Shown piece after piece: positions 52,912 to 60,987 of a stretch of DNA of 64,000 nt. Positions within the stretch are counted from its first letter, which is position 1; the number at the start of each line of letters is the position of its first letter. The translations under genes and the position numbers were made by a program. Source of the DNA: Paenibacillus sp. FSL A5-0031 (GTDB lineage Bacteria; Bacillota; Bacilli; Paenibacillales; Paenibacillaceae); assembly GCF_001956295.1 (NCBI RefSeq), contig NZ_MRTD01000003.1, positions 186,001 through 250,000 of the forward strand, read 5' to 3'. Below the pieces are notes generated by a model, which saw nothing but the letters and a program-made list of their open reading frames with translations, was not told the DNA's origin and ran no database searches.

Positions 52912-52924
52912 CAGCCCATCAAAG

Positions 52925-52953
52925 TTTACTTTTTCTTTTGTTCAGTCTATAAT
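52925..52953 (+). promoter_or_regulatory. Promoter of the predicted 6S RNA
   Basis: TTTACT and TATAAT are 17 bases apart and a start site near 52959 would begin the folded RNA described next. Confidence 0.7.
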
Positions 52954-52958
52954 AAGCA

Positions 52959-53145
52959 ATACCTCCTGCGATGCTCGTTACGGCTTTACGCTGTTTTGAA
53001 CCAATGGCTGTTTCACGGGAGACCAACATCGAGACGCAGCTGACATGCCCCCGAAAGGGGATCTCAAAAGCGGTTCTGCGGTCACCCACCTGCGTAAGCG
53101 GGTTCAGAAACATGTGAGTCGGACGGCATAGGCGGGTTCTCATTT
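52959..53145 (+). ncRNA. ssrS: Probable 6S RNA
   Basis: A non-coding stretch of about 190 bases folds by hand like 6S RNA. The closing stem joins CCTGC-g-ATGC-t-CGT-ta-CGGCTT (from 52965) with GAGTCG-g-ACG-GCAT-ag-GCGGG (ending 53136). A large unpaired bubble follows, whose 3' side holds a small hairpin ACCTGC-GTAA-GCGGGT. The terminal stem includes GAC-GCAG / CTGC-G-GTC and CCCC-CGAAA-GGGG. 6S RNA mimics an open promoter and traps sigma-A RNA polymerase. The call rests on structure and context and not on a profile search. Confidence 0.68.
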
Positions 53146-53151
53146 TCAAAT

Positions 53152-53192
53152 AAAGAGCATTTGCTGGTTAAATCCAGTGATAGCTCTTTTTT
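53152..53192 (+). terminator. Intrinsic terminator of the 6S transcript
   Basis: AAAGAGC pairs with GCTCTTT and CTGG with CCAG inside; six T follow. Confidence 0.85.
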
Positions 53193-53252
53193 CATGGGAC
53201 AAATCATGGTATCATATAGAGTAATGTACATAGATGCCGGAGGGGGAGATCG

Positions 53253-53645
53253 TTGTTGTTGAAGCGGACCTTGATCGGGCTGCTGCGCAGTCATGAACAG
53301 ACGGGCGACAGGGCTAAGGATCCAATGCTCAAATCTCATTTCTACAAGCTGTCGAAAGATAAGGCTTGGGAAGAAGTGATATCGACTCTTAAGAAAATGC
53401 AAGGATATAAGGTGCTTCATGAGGTGCAATCCGTAGGGGAGATTGTGCTGGAGAAGCGCACAGCATTTGGAAGAACGATGGACATCACCGTTTCCGTTAT
53501 TAGCGTAAATCCGCTCCAATCAGCTGTCGATATTTATTCAGCATCCCGCGGCTCATTAGGGGATCTTGGTTCTAATTACAGAGTCATTATGGATTTATAT
53601 CGTACGCTTGATAAGAAGCTAGCTGCATTTAAAGTAAATAATTAA
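53253..53645 (+). CDS. DUF1499-like conserved protein, 130 aa
   Basis: The C-terminal block VDIYSASRGSLGDLGSNYRVI resembles the DUF1499 signature S-x-S-R-x-G-x-x-D-L-G-x-N. A strand-rich middle (VLHEVQSVGEIVLEK, MDITVSVISV) precedes it. Starts are three successive TTG codons (53253, 53256, 53259) after GGAGGGGGAG. Function unknown; sometimes annotated only as a cytosolic protein. Confidence 0.82.
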   Translation: MLLKRTLIGLLRSHEQTGDRAKDPMLKSHFYKLSKDKAWEEVISTLKKMQGYKVLHEVQSVGEIVLEKRTAFGRTMDITVSVISVNPLQSAVDIYSASRGSLGDLGSNYRVIMDLYRTLDKKLAAFKVNN

Positions 53646-53650
53646 TTCAT

Positions 53651-53689
53651 AAACAAAGCGAGGAAGGGTAGCCTTCACTCGCTTTGTTT
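53651..53689 (+). terminator. Bidirectional terminator between DUF1499-like and tpx genes
   Basis: AAACAAAGCGAG pairs with CTCGCTTTGTTT, and GAAGG with CCTTC inside a GTAG loop. Confidence 0.88.
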
Positions 53690-53722
53690 GCAATAGTGCT
53701 GAAAAACTTCTTTGTTTTGAAT

Positions 53723-54241
53723 TTACACGAGTGCTTTTACAGCGTTGATTGCTTGCTCGTAATTCGGGTGCTCTGTCATTTCAGGCAAATATTCAACATA
53801 TTGGATCGTATCATTAGCATCGATAACGAAGATCGAACGTTGATCCAAACCAAGTTCTTTAATATATACGCCATATGATTCACCAAAGCTATGCGCTTTG
53901 TAGTCAGACAGCAGCACAACTTTGTCGATACCTGCAGCACCGCACCAGCGTGCTTGTGCGAACGGTAGATCAACGCTGACAGTTAGGACAACAACATTGT
54001 CGCCTAGTTCGCCAGCAGCTTCGTTAAAGCGACGAGTTTGTGCATCGCAAACGCCAGTGTCGATTGAAGGCACAACACTGATTAGTTTGATTTTACCGGA
54101 GTAGTCCTTGAGGGAAACATTTTCAACAAGTGATTTGTTAAGATTGAAATCTGGGGCTTTGTCCCCTGCTTTAAGTTCTGGTCCTACTAATGTGATCGGG
54201 TTGCCTTTGAATGTGGCAGCTCCATTACGTTCTTGTGTCAT
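53723..54241 (-). CDS. tpx: Thiol peroxidase
   Basis: 172 aa atypical 2-Cys peroxiredoxin. The peroxidatic Cys is C65 in SIDTGVCD and the resolving Cys C100 in ARWCGAAG, the Tpx spacing. It reduces hydroperoxides with thioredoxin in the cytosol. GAGGAGGAAA lies upstream of the ATG; its 5' leader is shared with the divergent rhomboid region. Confidence 0.97.
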   Translation of the reverse strand: MTQERNGAATFKGNPITLVGPELKAGDKAPDFNLNKSLVENVSLKDYSGKIKLISVVPSIDTGVCDAQTRRFNEAAGELGDNVVVLTVSVDLPFAQARWCGAAGIDKVVLLSDYKAHSFGESYGVYIKELGLDQRSIFVIDANDTIQYVEYLPEMTEHPNYEQAINAVKALV

Positions 54242-54344
54242 TTGTAAATTTCCTCCTCTAATGAGATATGGTCAATACCAGATTTATTATAATCGTTATG
54301 AAACAACCTTGTCCAATTGTTGGATTGAGAAAGGGGATGTACTC

Positions 54345-54992
54345 GTGATCTTCTTGCGATATGAGAGCTTTCGCTCTTACTTAAAGATGTATCCCGTAAC
54401 ATCAATATTAATTTTATTGAATATTATTTATTTTATTGTCGTATTATGGAATGGCGATCCTAATGATTCCTTGCATGCATATCAGTATGGCGCGTTTGCT
54501 ACTGACCCAGTGAATGATCCATTTGGATTAGAACAGCCATGGCGTTATTTATCAAGCATGTTCATGCATGCGGGATTTGAGCATTTGCTCTACAATATGT
54601 TTGCTTTGCTCGTGTTTGCACCGCCGCTAGAGTATCTGCTTAAACAAACGAGATATATTATATTTTATTTACTTTGTGGGATTGCGGGAAATGCGATGAG
54701 CGCTTTCGTAAATGTGCTGCAAGACGATCTTTATGGTCATGTGGGTGTAGGAGCCTCAGGGGCTATTTACGGCGTGTATGGCGCGTTTCTGTTCATATCG
54801 TTGTTCCGCAAGGCTCAGCTTGACGAGAGCTCTCGTAAAACGGTGTATACGATATTAATATTTGGGGTTATTTATTCGATTGTAGTAGCCAAAGTGGATT
54901 TATGGGCACATGTTGGCGGCGCTCTTGCAGGCTTCTTGCTCTACCATTTCTTTGACCGAATAAAGACTCAAAAGAAACAGCGATACTCATAA
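54345..54992 (+). CDS. Rhomboid family intramembrane serine protease
   Basis: 215 aa from GTG 54345, which follows AAAGGGG by 9 bases. An upstream extension of the same frame runs antisense through tpx and is not accepted. Six membrane segments; the dyad is S138 in GVGASGAIYG and H189 in LWAHVGGALAG. N-terminal W-R and H-x-x-x-N blocks (FMHAGFEHLLYNM) are as in GlpG. Substrate unknown. Confidence 0.93.
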   Translation: MIFLRYESFRSYLKMYPVTSILILLNIIYFIVVLWNGDPNDSLHAYQYGAFATDPVNDPFGLEQPWRYLSSMFMHAGFEHLLYNMFALLVFAPPLEYLLKQTRYIIFYLLCGIAGNAMSAFVNVLQDDLYGHVGVGASGAIYGVYGAFLFISLFRKAQLDESSRKTVYTILIFGVIYSIVVAKVDLWAHVGGALAGFLLYHFFDRIKTQKKQRYS

Positions 54993-55026
54993 AAACTATG
55001 TAAGTACGGGAGAGAATTGAACCGGT

Positions 55027-55923
55027 ATGGAACTTCGTCAGCTTCATTATTTTGTAAAAGTAGCGAAAAAAGAGCATGTAACGCAAGCGGCGGAAGAGCT
55101 GCATGTGGCGCAATCTGCAGTAAGCCGGCAGATTCATCAGCTTGAAGAAGAGCTTGGCGTAAAACTGTTCGTTCAAAAAGGTAGAAATTTGCAGCTCACA
55201 CCAGTCGGTCAGCTTTTTCTAAAGCGGGCTGAAGTGATATTGGCTGATCTGGAACGTGCTGTCATTGAAATACATGAATTTCTTGACCCCGAGAAGGGTG
55301 AAATTAGACTGGGCTTCCCGCATAGCCTTGGGATCTCATTAATTCCACAGGTTGTGGCAGCTTTCCGCAAGCTCCATCCGAATGTGAAATTTAAATTTAA
55401 GCAGGGGATGTATCCTTCGCTTATTCGTGACATGGTGAAAGGCGAGATTGACTTGGCGTTTATATCTCCTTTCCCGGATGAACATGAATTCGTTTGCGGC
55501 GAAGTATTGCTGACAGAGGAGCTATATGCGATATTGCCGCCGGGGCATCGCTTATCGGACAAAGCATCGATTGAACTGAAAGAGCTGGAGCATGAGACGT
55601 TTGTGTTATTTAGCGAAGGGTACTCACTTAGGCCAATCGTTTGGGGGGCTTGCCAAGAGGCAGGTTTTACACCGAAGATTGGTTTTGAAGGGGAAGAGAC
55701 GGATACGATTCGCGGTTTGGTAGCTGCTGGGATGGGCGTAAGTCTTCTTCCAGAGATGGCGCTTCACTATACAGGGCCATTGCAGCCGACTAAAGTTAGG
55801 GTGATCGAACCTCAGGTGACTCGTACAATCGGACTTATCCAGCGTTCAAATGAGAAATTGCCTTTGGTTGCGAAAGTGTTTCACGGTTTTCTGCTTCGTT
55901 ATTTCCAGAACACGATAAAATAG
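55027..55923 (+). CDS. LysR family transcriptional regulator (GltC-like)
   Basis: 298 aa. The N-terminal helix-turn-helix (about 18-37) lies in MELRQLHYFVKVAKKEHVTQAAEELHVAQSAVSRQIHQLEEELGVKLF, close to GltC. An effector domain (about 90-295) follows with GEIRLGFPHSLG. The target is not evident: no divergent metabolic gene lies beside it, the upstream rhomboid gene being on the same strand 34 bases away. Confidence 0.93.
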   Translation: MELRQLHYFVKVAKKEHVTQAAEELHVAQSAVSRQIHQLEEELGVKLFVQKGRNLQLTPVGQLFLKRAEVILADLERAVIEIHEFLDPEKGEIRLGFPHSLGISLIPQVVAAFRKLHPNVKFKFKQGMYPSLIRDMVKGEIDLAFISPFPDEHEFVCGEVLLTEELYAILPPGHRLSDKASIELKELEHETFVLFSEGYSLRPIVWGACQEAGFTPKIGFEGEETDTIRGLVAAGMGVSLLPEMALHYTGPLQPTKVRVIEPQVTRTIGLIQRSNEKLPLVAKVFHGFLLRYFQNTIK

Positions 55924-55937
55924 ATAAAAGAACAAAG

Positions 55938-55995
55938 AAAGAGGAGCAGTTCCTATCGGTCGATGAAGACCGAAGGGGAACTGCTCCTCTTTTGT
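55938..55995 (+). terminator. Bidirectional terminator between LysR and YugP-like genes
   Basis: AAAGAGGAGCAGTTCC pairs with GGAACTGCTCCTCTTT, with an inner CGGTC/GACCG stem. Confidence 0.93.
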
Positions 55996-56016
55996 TTAGC
56001 TATAAGACACGTAAGC

Positions 56017-56697
56017 TTATTCCTGACGGCTGCCGCCTACGAAGATTAAGATATATCTGACAAGTTCCAGCAAGGACAAGAGAGCCGCTGCTACATACGT
56101 TAAAGCCGCTGCGTTAAGCACCTTTGCAACTCCGCGTTCCTCATCATTCGTTATGAACCCTTCAGCAACCATAATGTCTCTAGCTCGGTTGCTTGCATTA
56201 AATTCAACCGGAAGTGTAATGACCTGAAAGGCAACTGCTACTGAGAAAAATATGATGCCAAGCCCAATTAGGTTGAGTGCAGAGAATAGAATACCGGCAA
56301 TAAATAAAAATGGTGCTACACCGGACGCAAAGTTCACGACTGGGAATATACGATGTCTGAGCACGAGCATTGGGTAATGCTCCGCATGCTGAATGGCATG
56401 GCCGACTTCGTGACAAGCGACTGAAATCGCTGAAATTGAATTTTCATAATACACCGGCTCCGACAAACGTACAACTCGGTGAATCGGATCGTAATGATCG
56501 GTTAGCGTACCGCGTACTGGCTCGATCGGTACATCATGAAGTCCGTTAGAATCAAGCATTCTTCGTGCTGCCTGGTAACCGGTCAAACCACTGTTGGCTT
56601 GAACTTGCGTCCATTTTTTAAACGTTCCTTTGACTCGGAATTGAGCCCAAATTGTTAGTATAAATGCAAGTACGATTAAAACATAGATAAACGCCAT
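56017..56697 (-). CDS. yugP: YugP-like zinc metallopeptidase (membrane)
   Basis: 226 aa. The zinc site HEVGH is at 96-100 (ISVACHEVGHAIQHAE), and PVEFNASNRA further on is a conserved family block. Four membrane segments: N-terminal (2-18) and about 120-140, 145-165 and 200-222. Substrate unknown. GGAGGAATG precedes the ATG. Confidence 0.93.
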   Translation of the reverse strand: MAFIYVLIVLAFILTIWAQFRVKGTFKKWTQVQANSGLTGYQAARRMLDSNGLHDVPIEPVRGTLTDHYDPIHRVVRLSEPVYYENSISAISVACHEVGHAIQHAEHYPMLVLRHRIFPVVNFASGVAPFLFIAGILFSALNLIGLGIIFFSVAVAFQVITLPVEFNASNRARDIMVAEGFITNDEERGVAKVLNAAALTYVAAALLSLLELVRYILIFVGGSRQE

Positions 56698-56732
56698 TGA
56701 GTCATTCCTCCAATTTTTGATGAAATGTATAG

Positions 56733-57158
56733 CTACATGAGGGAGCTTTTGTTAATGAGAAGCATTAGTGCCTCTATGCAAGCTGCGGTTTGCGGCATGA
56801 GACGCGTGTAGAGGTGATTGGCTTGACGAGGCTTGAGCTTCTTAATAACAGGCTCTAACTCCTTCACTTCACGCTCGAGCTGGCTTAGATGGTACTGCAA
56901 GTCCGTAAGCTTACGTGAGACCTGCTCCTCAGGTGTAATCTTGCTCCAGCTTTCAATTGTGGCCTTAATCTCATCTAATGTATATTTATCTTTTTTCATC
57001 TGTTCAATACGTTCCAGACGCTGCAAAGTTTCATCAGAATAGAGGCGATAGTTTTTGGCGGAACGCTCTGCAGGCTCTATTAGACCGATTGAAGTGTAAT
57101 AATCAATGGTTCGTGCACTGATTTGCGCAAGCTTGGATAGTTCTCCGATACGATACAT
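56733..57158 (-). CDS. MerR family transcriptional regulator
   Basis: 141 aa from ATG 57158 (GGAGGA 7 bases upstream; the extra five codons of the frame are not used). MYRIGELSKLAQISARTIDYYTSIGLIEPAERSAKNYRLYSDETLQRLERI is the MerR helix-turn-helix and wing, then a coiled-coil dimer helix (70-110). No metal-binding cysteines, so it is not a metal sensor. It sits 35 bases upstream of yugP on the same strand and may control it. Confidence 0.92.
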   Translation of the reverse strand: MYRIGELSKLAQISARTIDYYTSIGLIEPAERSAKNYRLYSDETLQRLERIEQMKKDKYTLDEIKATIESWSKITPEEQVSRKLTDLQYHLSQLEREVKELEPVIKKLKPRQANHLYTRLMPQTAACIEALMLLINKSSLM

Positions 57159-57224
57159 TTTCAAATCCTCCATTCGTTCAAAATATAAGTAAACTAGATC
57201 GCGCTTGCGTACTAAGCTTATGTT

Positions 57225-57243
57225 TCATCTCATTCTGAGATGA
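57225..57243. promoter_or_regulatory. 19-bp inverted repeat upstream of the MerR gene
   Basis: TCATCTCA, TTC, TGAGATGA is a perfect 8-3-8 repeat, 67 bases before the MerR start. Its length matches MerR-type operators, so autoregulation is possible. Confidence 0.45.
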
Positions 57244-57619
57244 TGTGTCGACAAAGAACAGGTTTGTTGTTTTAGCTCGTCATGTCTAAAAGAACATCAT
57301 TACCTATTGAGGTGAAATTCACAATCACCATCTTATGGGAAAACGTATAACTATTGTTCCTCTAATGATAATAGGAAAGTAACCATACAGTCAAACGTGT
57401 TACATGACTATACAATTTTAGTGTCAATTTTCAATTTCGACAGAGCGTTTTCATGTGTTTCTTCTATATAACGCAATTTAGGTGACATGAAACGAGTGTG
57501 AGTCATAGTGATTTACGCTTTTAACTAGAAAAAGTAGGAACCAATACCTATATAGAGTGAAAATGCGAAGAATAAGGAGTTTCCGCTGACGATTTTGGGG
57601 TTGATTTGCCTCATTTCTT

Positions 57620-57650
57620 AACGTTCGTGTTAGATTATATGCCGAACGTT
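57620..57650. promoter_or_regulatory. Inverted repeat AACGTTCG-N15-CGAACGTT upstream of amtB
   Basis: A perfect 8-15-8 repeat. The spacer carries TGTTAGATTATATGCCG (57628-57644), which keeps the left half and centre of the GlnR/TnrA consensus TGTNANAWWWTMTNACA but not its right end. It lies about 80 bases upstream of the likely start site. Confidence 0.5.
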
Positions 57651-57681
57651 TGATTTTTTTTATAAAAATAGTTAAAACGTA

Positions 57682-57710
57682 TTGTCAAATTGAGCACTAC
57701 TGACTATAAT
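57682..57710 (+). promoter_or_regulatory. Predicted amtB promoter
   Basis: TTGTCA and TATAAT are 17 bases apart, 55 bases before the ATG. Confidence 0.75.
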
Positions 57711-57731
57711 GACATTAAGTCTTTCTTAACG

Positions 57732-57748
57732 TGTAAGGAAATATAACA
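57732..57748. promoter_or_regulatory. GlnR/TnrA-like box in the amtB leader
   Basis: TGTAAGGAAATATAACA fits TGTNANAWWWTMTNACA at all specified positions but one. It lies downstream of the -10 box and 18 bases before the ATG, where binding would repress. Confidence 0.7.
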
Positions 57749-57765
57749 TTTAGGGAGTGGTCGTA

Positions 57766-59130
57766 ATGATTAAGAAAACGATGTTAGCTTTAGGAATCTT
57801 CACCTTATTGTTCCCGGTAATGGCGTTTGCAGAGGATCCTTCCGCAGCAACGTTGAACATGGGTCTCAACTCTCTATGGGTTATGCTCGCATTCATTCTT
57901 GTTCTACTTATGCAAGGCGGTTTTATTCTTCTTGAAACAGGATCAACACGGATGAAAAATGCTGGTCACGTTGCTGGCAAAACAATTTTCACAACGGGTT
58001 TGGCAGCACTTATTTATTGGGCTTTCGGCTACGGCATCGCATTTGGCGGCGATAGCGGAATTAACGCATTGATCGGTTGGGGCAATTTCTTCTTCGATCC
58101 ATCCCTAGCAGCTGGTGAAGGCGAGAGCTATCCTAGTACAGTATTCTTCTTATTCCAATTAGCATTTGCAGCGGTTTCGCTTTCCATAGCATGGGGCGGT
58201 TTTGCAGAAAGAGCTAAACTTTCAGCTTATATCGTATTTACCGTATTCTTTATTGCCATAATCTATCCTGTAGTAGCTCACTGGATCTGGGGCGGCGGTT
58301 GGCTGGCTGAAGATGGAGCGCAAGATTTTGCAGGCTCCACAGTTGTTCACTTAACGGGTGCGCTTGCAGCATTTGCAGCGACTGTATTACTTAAACCTCG
58401 TATTGGTAAATTTAACAAAGACGGCTCTGCGAATGAGATTTTGGGACATAACCAAGTATTCACAGCACTTTCTGTATTGCTTCTATGGGTAGGTTGGTTT
58501 GGGTTCAACGCAGGCAGCACGGTAGCGATTGGCGATGGATTTTTTGGATATGTAGCATTCAACACGATGCTTGGAGCAGGCGCAGGCGGCGTTGCAGCGC
58601 TTCTTATTTCTTGGGCAGTAACAGGCAAAGCTGACATTACGGCTATGCTGAATGGTACGCTAGCAGGTCTAGTTGCAATTACAGCTTCTTGTGCTTACGT
58701 CGCTCCTTGGGCGGCAGTCGTCATCGGTTTAGTAGCTGGCGTGCTCGTGTTCTACAGTGTGAAATTTTTCGAGAAAGTTAAAGTTGATGATCCTATCTAT
58801 GCTCTATCTGTACATGGCGCGGCTGGTGTGTGGGGTACGCTTGCCAACGGTATCTTTGCAACACAAGAACTCGCAGATAAAGTGGGCGTAGGTACAGGCG
58901 GCTTGATCGACACAGGCAGCTGGAAGCAACTTTGGGTTCAATTCGAATCGGTAGTAGTCGTTGGTGCATTCGTACTCGCTGCATCATTCCTTATTCTAGG
59001 CATTATGAAGCTTGTGATGGGCTTCCGCGTAACAGAAGAGCAAGAAATTATCGGTCTTGACCTGAGTGAGCATGGAGCTTATGGTTATCCTGAGCAAATG
59101 AAAAAAGCTGGTCAAAACATTCAAGGCTAA
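57766..59130 (+). CDS. amtB: Ammonium transporter
   Basis: 454 aa. A cleavable N-terminus (MIKKTMLALGIFTLLFPVMAFAE) precedes 11 membrane segments. The twin pore histidines are H195 (TVVHLTGAL) and H347 (LSVHGAAGVWG). The cytosolic tail ends LDLSEHGAYGYPEQMKKAGQNIQG. It imports ammonium under nitrogen limitation. AGGGAGTGG lies upstream of ATG 57766. No glnK (PII) gene follows, which is unusual; a nucleotidyltransferase and an exonuclease gene follow instead. Confidence 0.97.
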   Translation: MIKKTMLALGIFTLLFPVMAFAEDPSAATLNMGLNSLWVMLAFILVLLMQGGFILLETGSTRMKNAGHVAGKTIFTTGLAALIYWAFGYGIAFGGDSGINALIGWGNFFFDPSLAAGEGESYPSTVFFLFQLAFAAVSLSIAWGGFAERAKLSAYIVFTVFFIAIIYPVVAHWIWGGGWLAEDGAQDFAGSTVVHLTGALAAFAATVLLKPRIGKFNKDGSANEILGHNQVFTALSVLLLWVGWFGFNAGSTVAIGDGFFGYVAFNTMLGAGAGGVAALLISWAVTGKADITAMLNGTLAGLVAITASCAYVAPWAAVVIGLVAGVLVFYSVKFFEKVKVDDPIYALSVHGAAGVWGTLANGIFATQELADKVGVGTGGLIDTGSWKQLWVQFESVVVVGAFVLAASFLILGIMKLVMGFRVTEEQEIIGLDLSEHGAYGYPEQMKKAGQNIQG

Positions 59131-59172
59131 TAGAAGGAACGCGATGGACTGACCGAAAGGAGAGAGCGTCGC

Positions 59173-60240
59173 ATGAGTGATCCGGTGCGATTGCAGCTGC
59201 TTAAGCAGATTGGTTCAGCTGATCATGTGGATAGGCTGCGAAACTTGCGGGATCAGGTTCACGAGCATATGGAGGCTCTTCTCCCAACGCGTCCAGTCGA
59301 ACAATTTAATGAACAATTAAATGAGGTGCACGATGCGGTGATTCAGCGCTCGATTATCCTCGCAGAAGCGGAAATGGCACGGAGGGGGAATGGTTCTCCC
59401 CCCGTGCCTTACGCATATGTATTGTTCGGCAGCGGCGGTCGGCAAGAGCAAACTTTGTCAAGCGATCAAGACAGCGGAGTTGTCTATCAAGATCCAGTGG
59501 CTGATTCAACAGAAGTTAAGAACTATTTTTTGAATTTAAGTGCGCTCATTGTAAACAATCTCCAAAGTGTAGGTTACCCGCCTTGTGAGGGCAATGTGCT
59601 AAGCAGCAACTCCGATTGGTGTTTGTCCATTTCGGAGTGGGGCGTTAAACTGGGTGCTTGGTTTGAGGAGCCTGCGTGGGAGGCAGTGCGTTATTTGCTT
59701 ATTATCGCTGATGGCCGCTGTATTTATGGTGATTATAAGCTCGTTGAACAGCTTAAAGAATTGTTTTTTATTGATATGCTTAACCACCAGATCATCCTGC
59801 AGCGGATGCTGGATAATACGCTACGGCATAAGGTGCTGCTAGGCTTTTTTGGCCAATTGCTAAAGGAGCAGTATGGCGAGGAAGCGGGCAGCTTGGATAT
59901 TAAATATGGGGCCTATATTCCTATGGTTAATTCGATTCGGCTATTATCAATACAAGAAGGCATCCGTGAAACCTCTACGCTTGAGAGAATTAGAATGCTT
60001 GTAAAGGCAGGAAAGATGTCATCAGCCGACGGGGCTATTTATGATCAAGCTTTTCGGATTTTTCTCCGGCTCCGTCTAATGACGACTGAGAAAAATGCAG
60101 ATGGCTTATATGCCAACAATGGAAAGCTGTCGAGCCATAAGCTTACGAAGGAAATGACGGATGAGCTTAAGAGTGGACTGCGTCTTGGCAAGAGGCTGCA
60201 ACGAACGGTTTTTAAGCAAACAATGGGCAGGTTTACGTAA
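59173..60240 (+). CDS. DUF294 nucleotidyltransferase (GlnD-like catalytic fold)
   Basis: 355 aa. Residues 86-90 (GSGGR) and the D98-Q-D100 of SSDQDSG form the nucleotidyltransferase site G-S-x-x-R-x-E-x-x-x-x-x-D-x-D, as in GlnD and DUF294 proteins. A helical C-terminal DUF294_C domain (about 200-340) follows. The usual N-terminal CBS or cyclic-nucleotide domains are absent. Target unknown; in GlnD it is the PII protein. It begins 42 bases after amtB, with GGAGAGAG upstream, probably in one operon. Confidence 0.88.
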   Translation: MSDPVRLQLLKQIGSADHVDRLRNLRDQVHEHMEALLPTRPVEQFNEQLNEVHDAVIQRSIILAEAEMARRGNGSPPVPYAYVLFGSGGRQEQTLSSDQDSGVVYQDPVADSTEVKNYFLNLSALIVNNLQSVGYPPCEGNVLSSNSDWCLSISEWGVKLGAWFEEPAWEAVRYLLIIADGRCIYGDYKLVEQLKELFFIDMLNHQIILQRMLDNTLRHKVLLGFFGQLLKEQYGEEAGSLDIKYGAYIPMVNSIRLLSIQEGIRETSTLERIRMLVKAGKMSSADGAIYDQAFRIFLRLRLMTTEKNADGLYANNGKLSSHKLTKEMTDELKSGLRLGKRLQRTVFKQTMGRFT

Positions 60241-60252
60241 GGCGGTGGAGAA

Positions 60253-60987
60253 ATGAAGGAACAAAAAGGCGTCGGTCGCATGTGGAACCTATACAAAATG
60301 GGAGGATTTACGCCTGCCATCGCTTCTATGCTAGGCTCGCAAAATGCGCAGCAAATGGCGTTTATTCGGAATGTCAATAAAGAGCAGCGCAAGCAGTCGA
60401 TGTTCGATATGCCTCTTCGAGAGCTGGAGGTCATTGTTTTTGACCTTGAGACAACGGGCTTTTATCCGAATAATGGGGATGAAATTATTTCATTTGGCGC
60501 TGTATTGTTTCGAGATGGCGAGCTTGTTGAAAGTGAAACCTTTTATAGTCTCGTGAATCCTAAACGAAGAATTCCGAAAGCGATTGTCGAACTGACCGGC
60601 ATTACGAATGAAATGGTACAAGATGCTCCTGATTTGATGCAAGTGCTTCATGATTTTATGGAGTTTGTCGGCAGAAGGCTGCTTATCGCTCATGCTTCCG
60701 GCCACGATAAGCAATTTCTGAACGCGGCATTGTGGAGAACGTCAAAGATTAATTTGAACCACAGAGTGCTGGACATGATGATGGTGGCCAAATGGCTGGA
60801 GCCCAATCTGGAAGGATACAGTCTCGATGATTTGCTTGAGAGCTGCTGTATTCCAATTACAGAGCGGCATCATGCTTTGCAGGATTCAATCATGACAGCA
60901 AAGCTGTGGCGGAACTATTTGACGCGTATTTTGGAACGAAATATTACGACACTCGGCGATCTGTATGCCTATTTAAGCAAGCACTAG
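60253..60987 (+). CDS. DnaQ-like 3'-5' exonuclease (DEDDh)
   Basis: 244 aa. Exo I is FDLETTG (D64, E66), Exo II includes H147-A-S-G-H-D152, and Exo III is H206-x4-D211. The N-terminal 55 residues are not part of the domain. Such stand-alone proofreading-type exonucleases trim short nucleic acids or nucleotide chains. It is 12 bases after the DUF294 gene; this pairing of DUF294 with DnaQ is repeated near transporters in other bacteria (from memory). Confidence 0.93.
   Translation: MKEQKGVGRMWNLYKMGGFTPAIASMLGSQNAQQMAFIRNVNKEQRKQSMFDMPLRELEVIVFDLETTGFYPNNGDEIISFGAVLFRDGELVESETFYSLVNPKRRIPKAIVELTGITNEMVQDAPDLMQVLHDFMEFVGRRLLIAHASGHDKQFLNAALWRTSKINLNHRVLDMMMVAKWLEPNLEGYSLDDLLESCCIPITERHHALQDSIMTAKLWRNYLTRILERNITTLGDLYAYLSKH

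Larger units (their letters stand above)
57159..57765. other. 600-base regulatory region between MerR and amtB genes
   Basis: No gene is seen. It holds a 19-bp inverted repeat near the MerR gene, a second inverted repeat at 57620-57650, the amtB promoter and a GlnR/TnrA-like site, all listed separately. The stretch 57260-57600 is AT-rich and shows nothing I can name. Confidence 0.7.

Noticed and set aside
52919-53519. Reverse-strand open frames across the 6S region and the DUF1499-like gene
   Set aside because: They cross the predicted RNA, promoter and terminator and show no protein family.
54108-54344. 79-residue N-terminal extension of the rhomboid protein
   Set aside because: It runs antisense through the start of tpx and is not membrane-like; GTG 54345 has a proper ribosome binding site.
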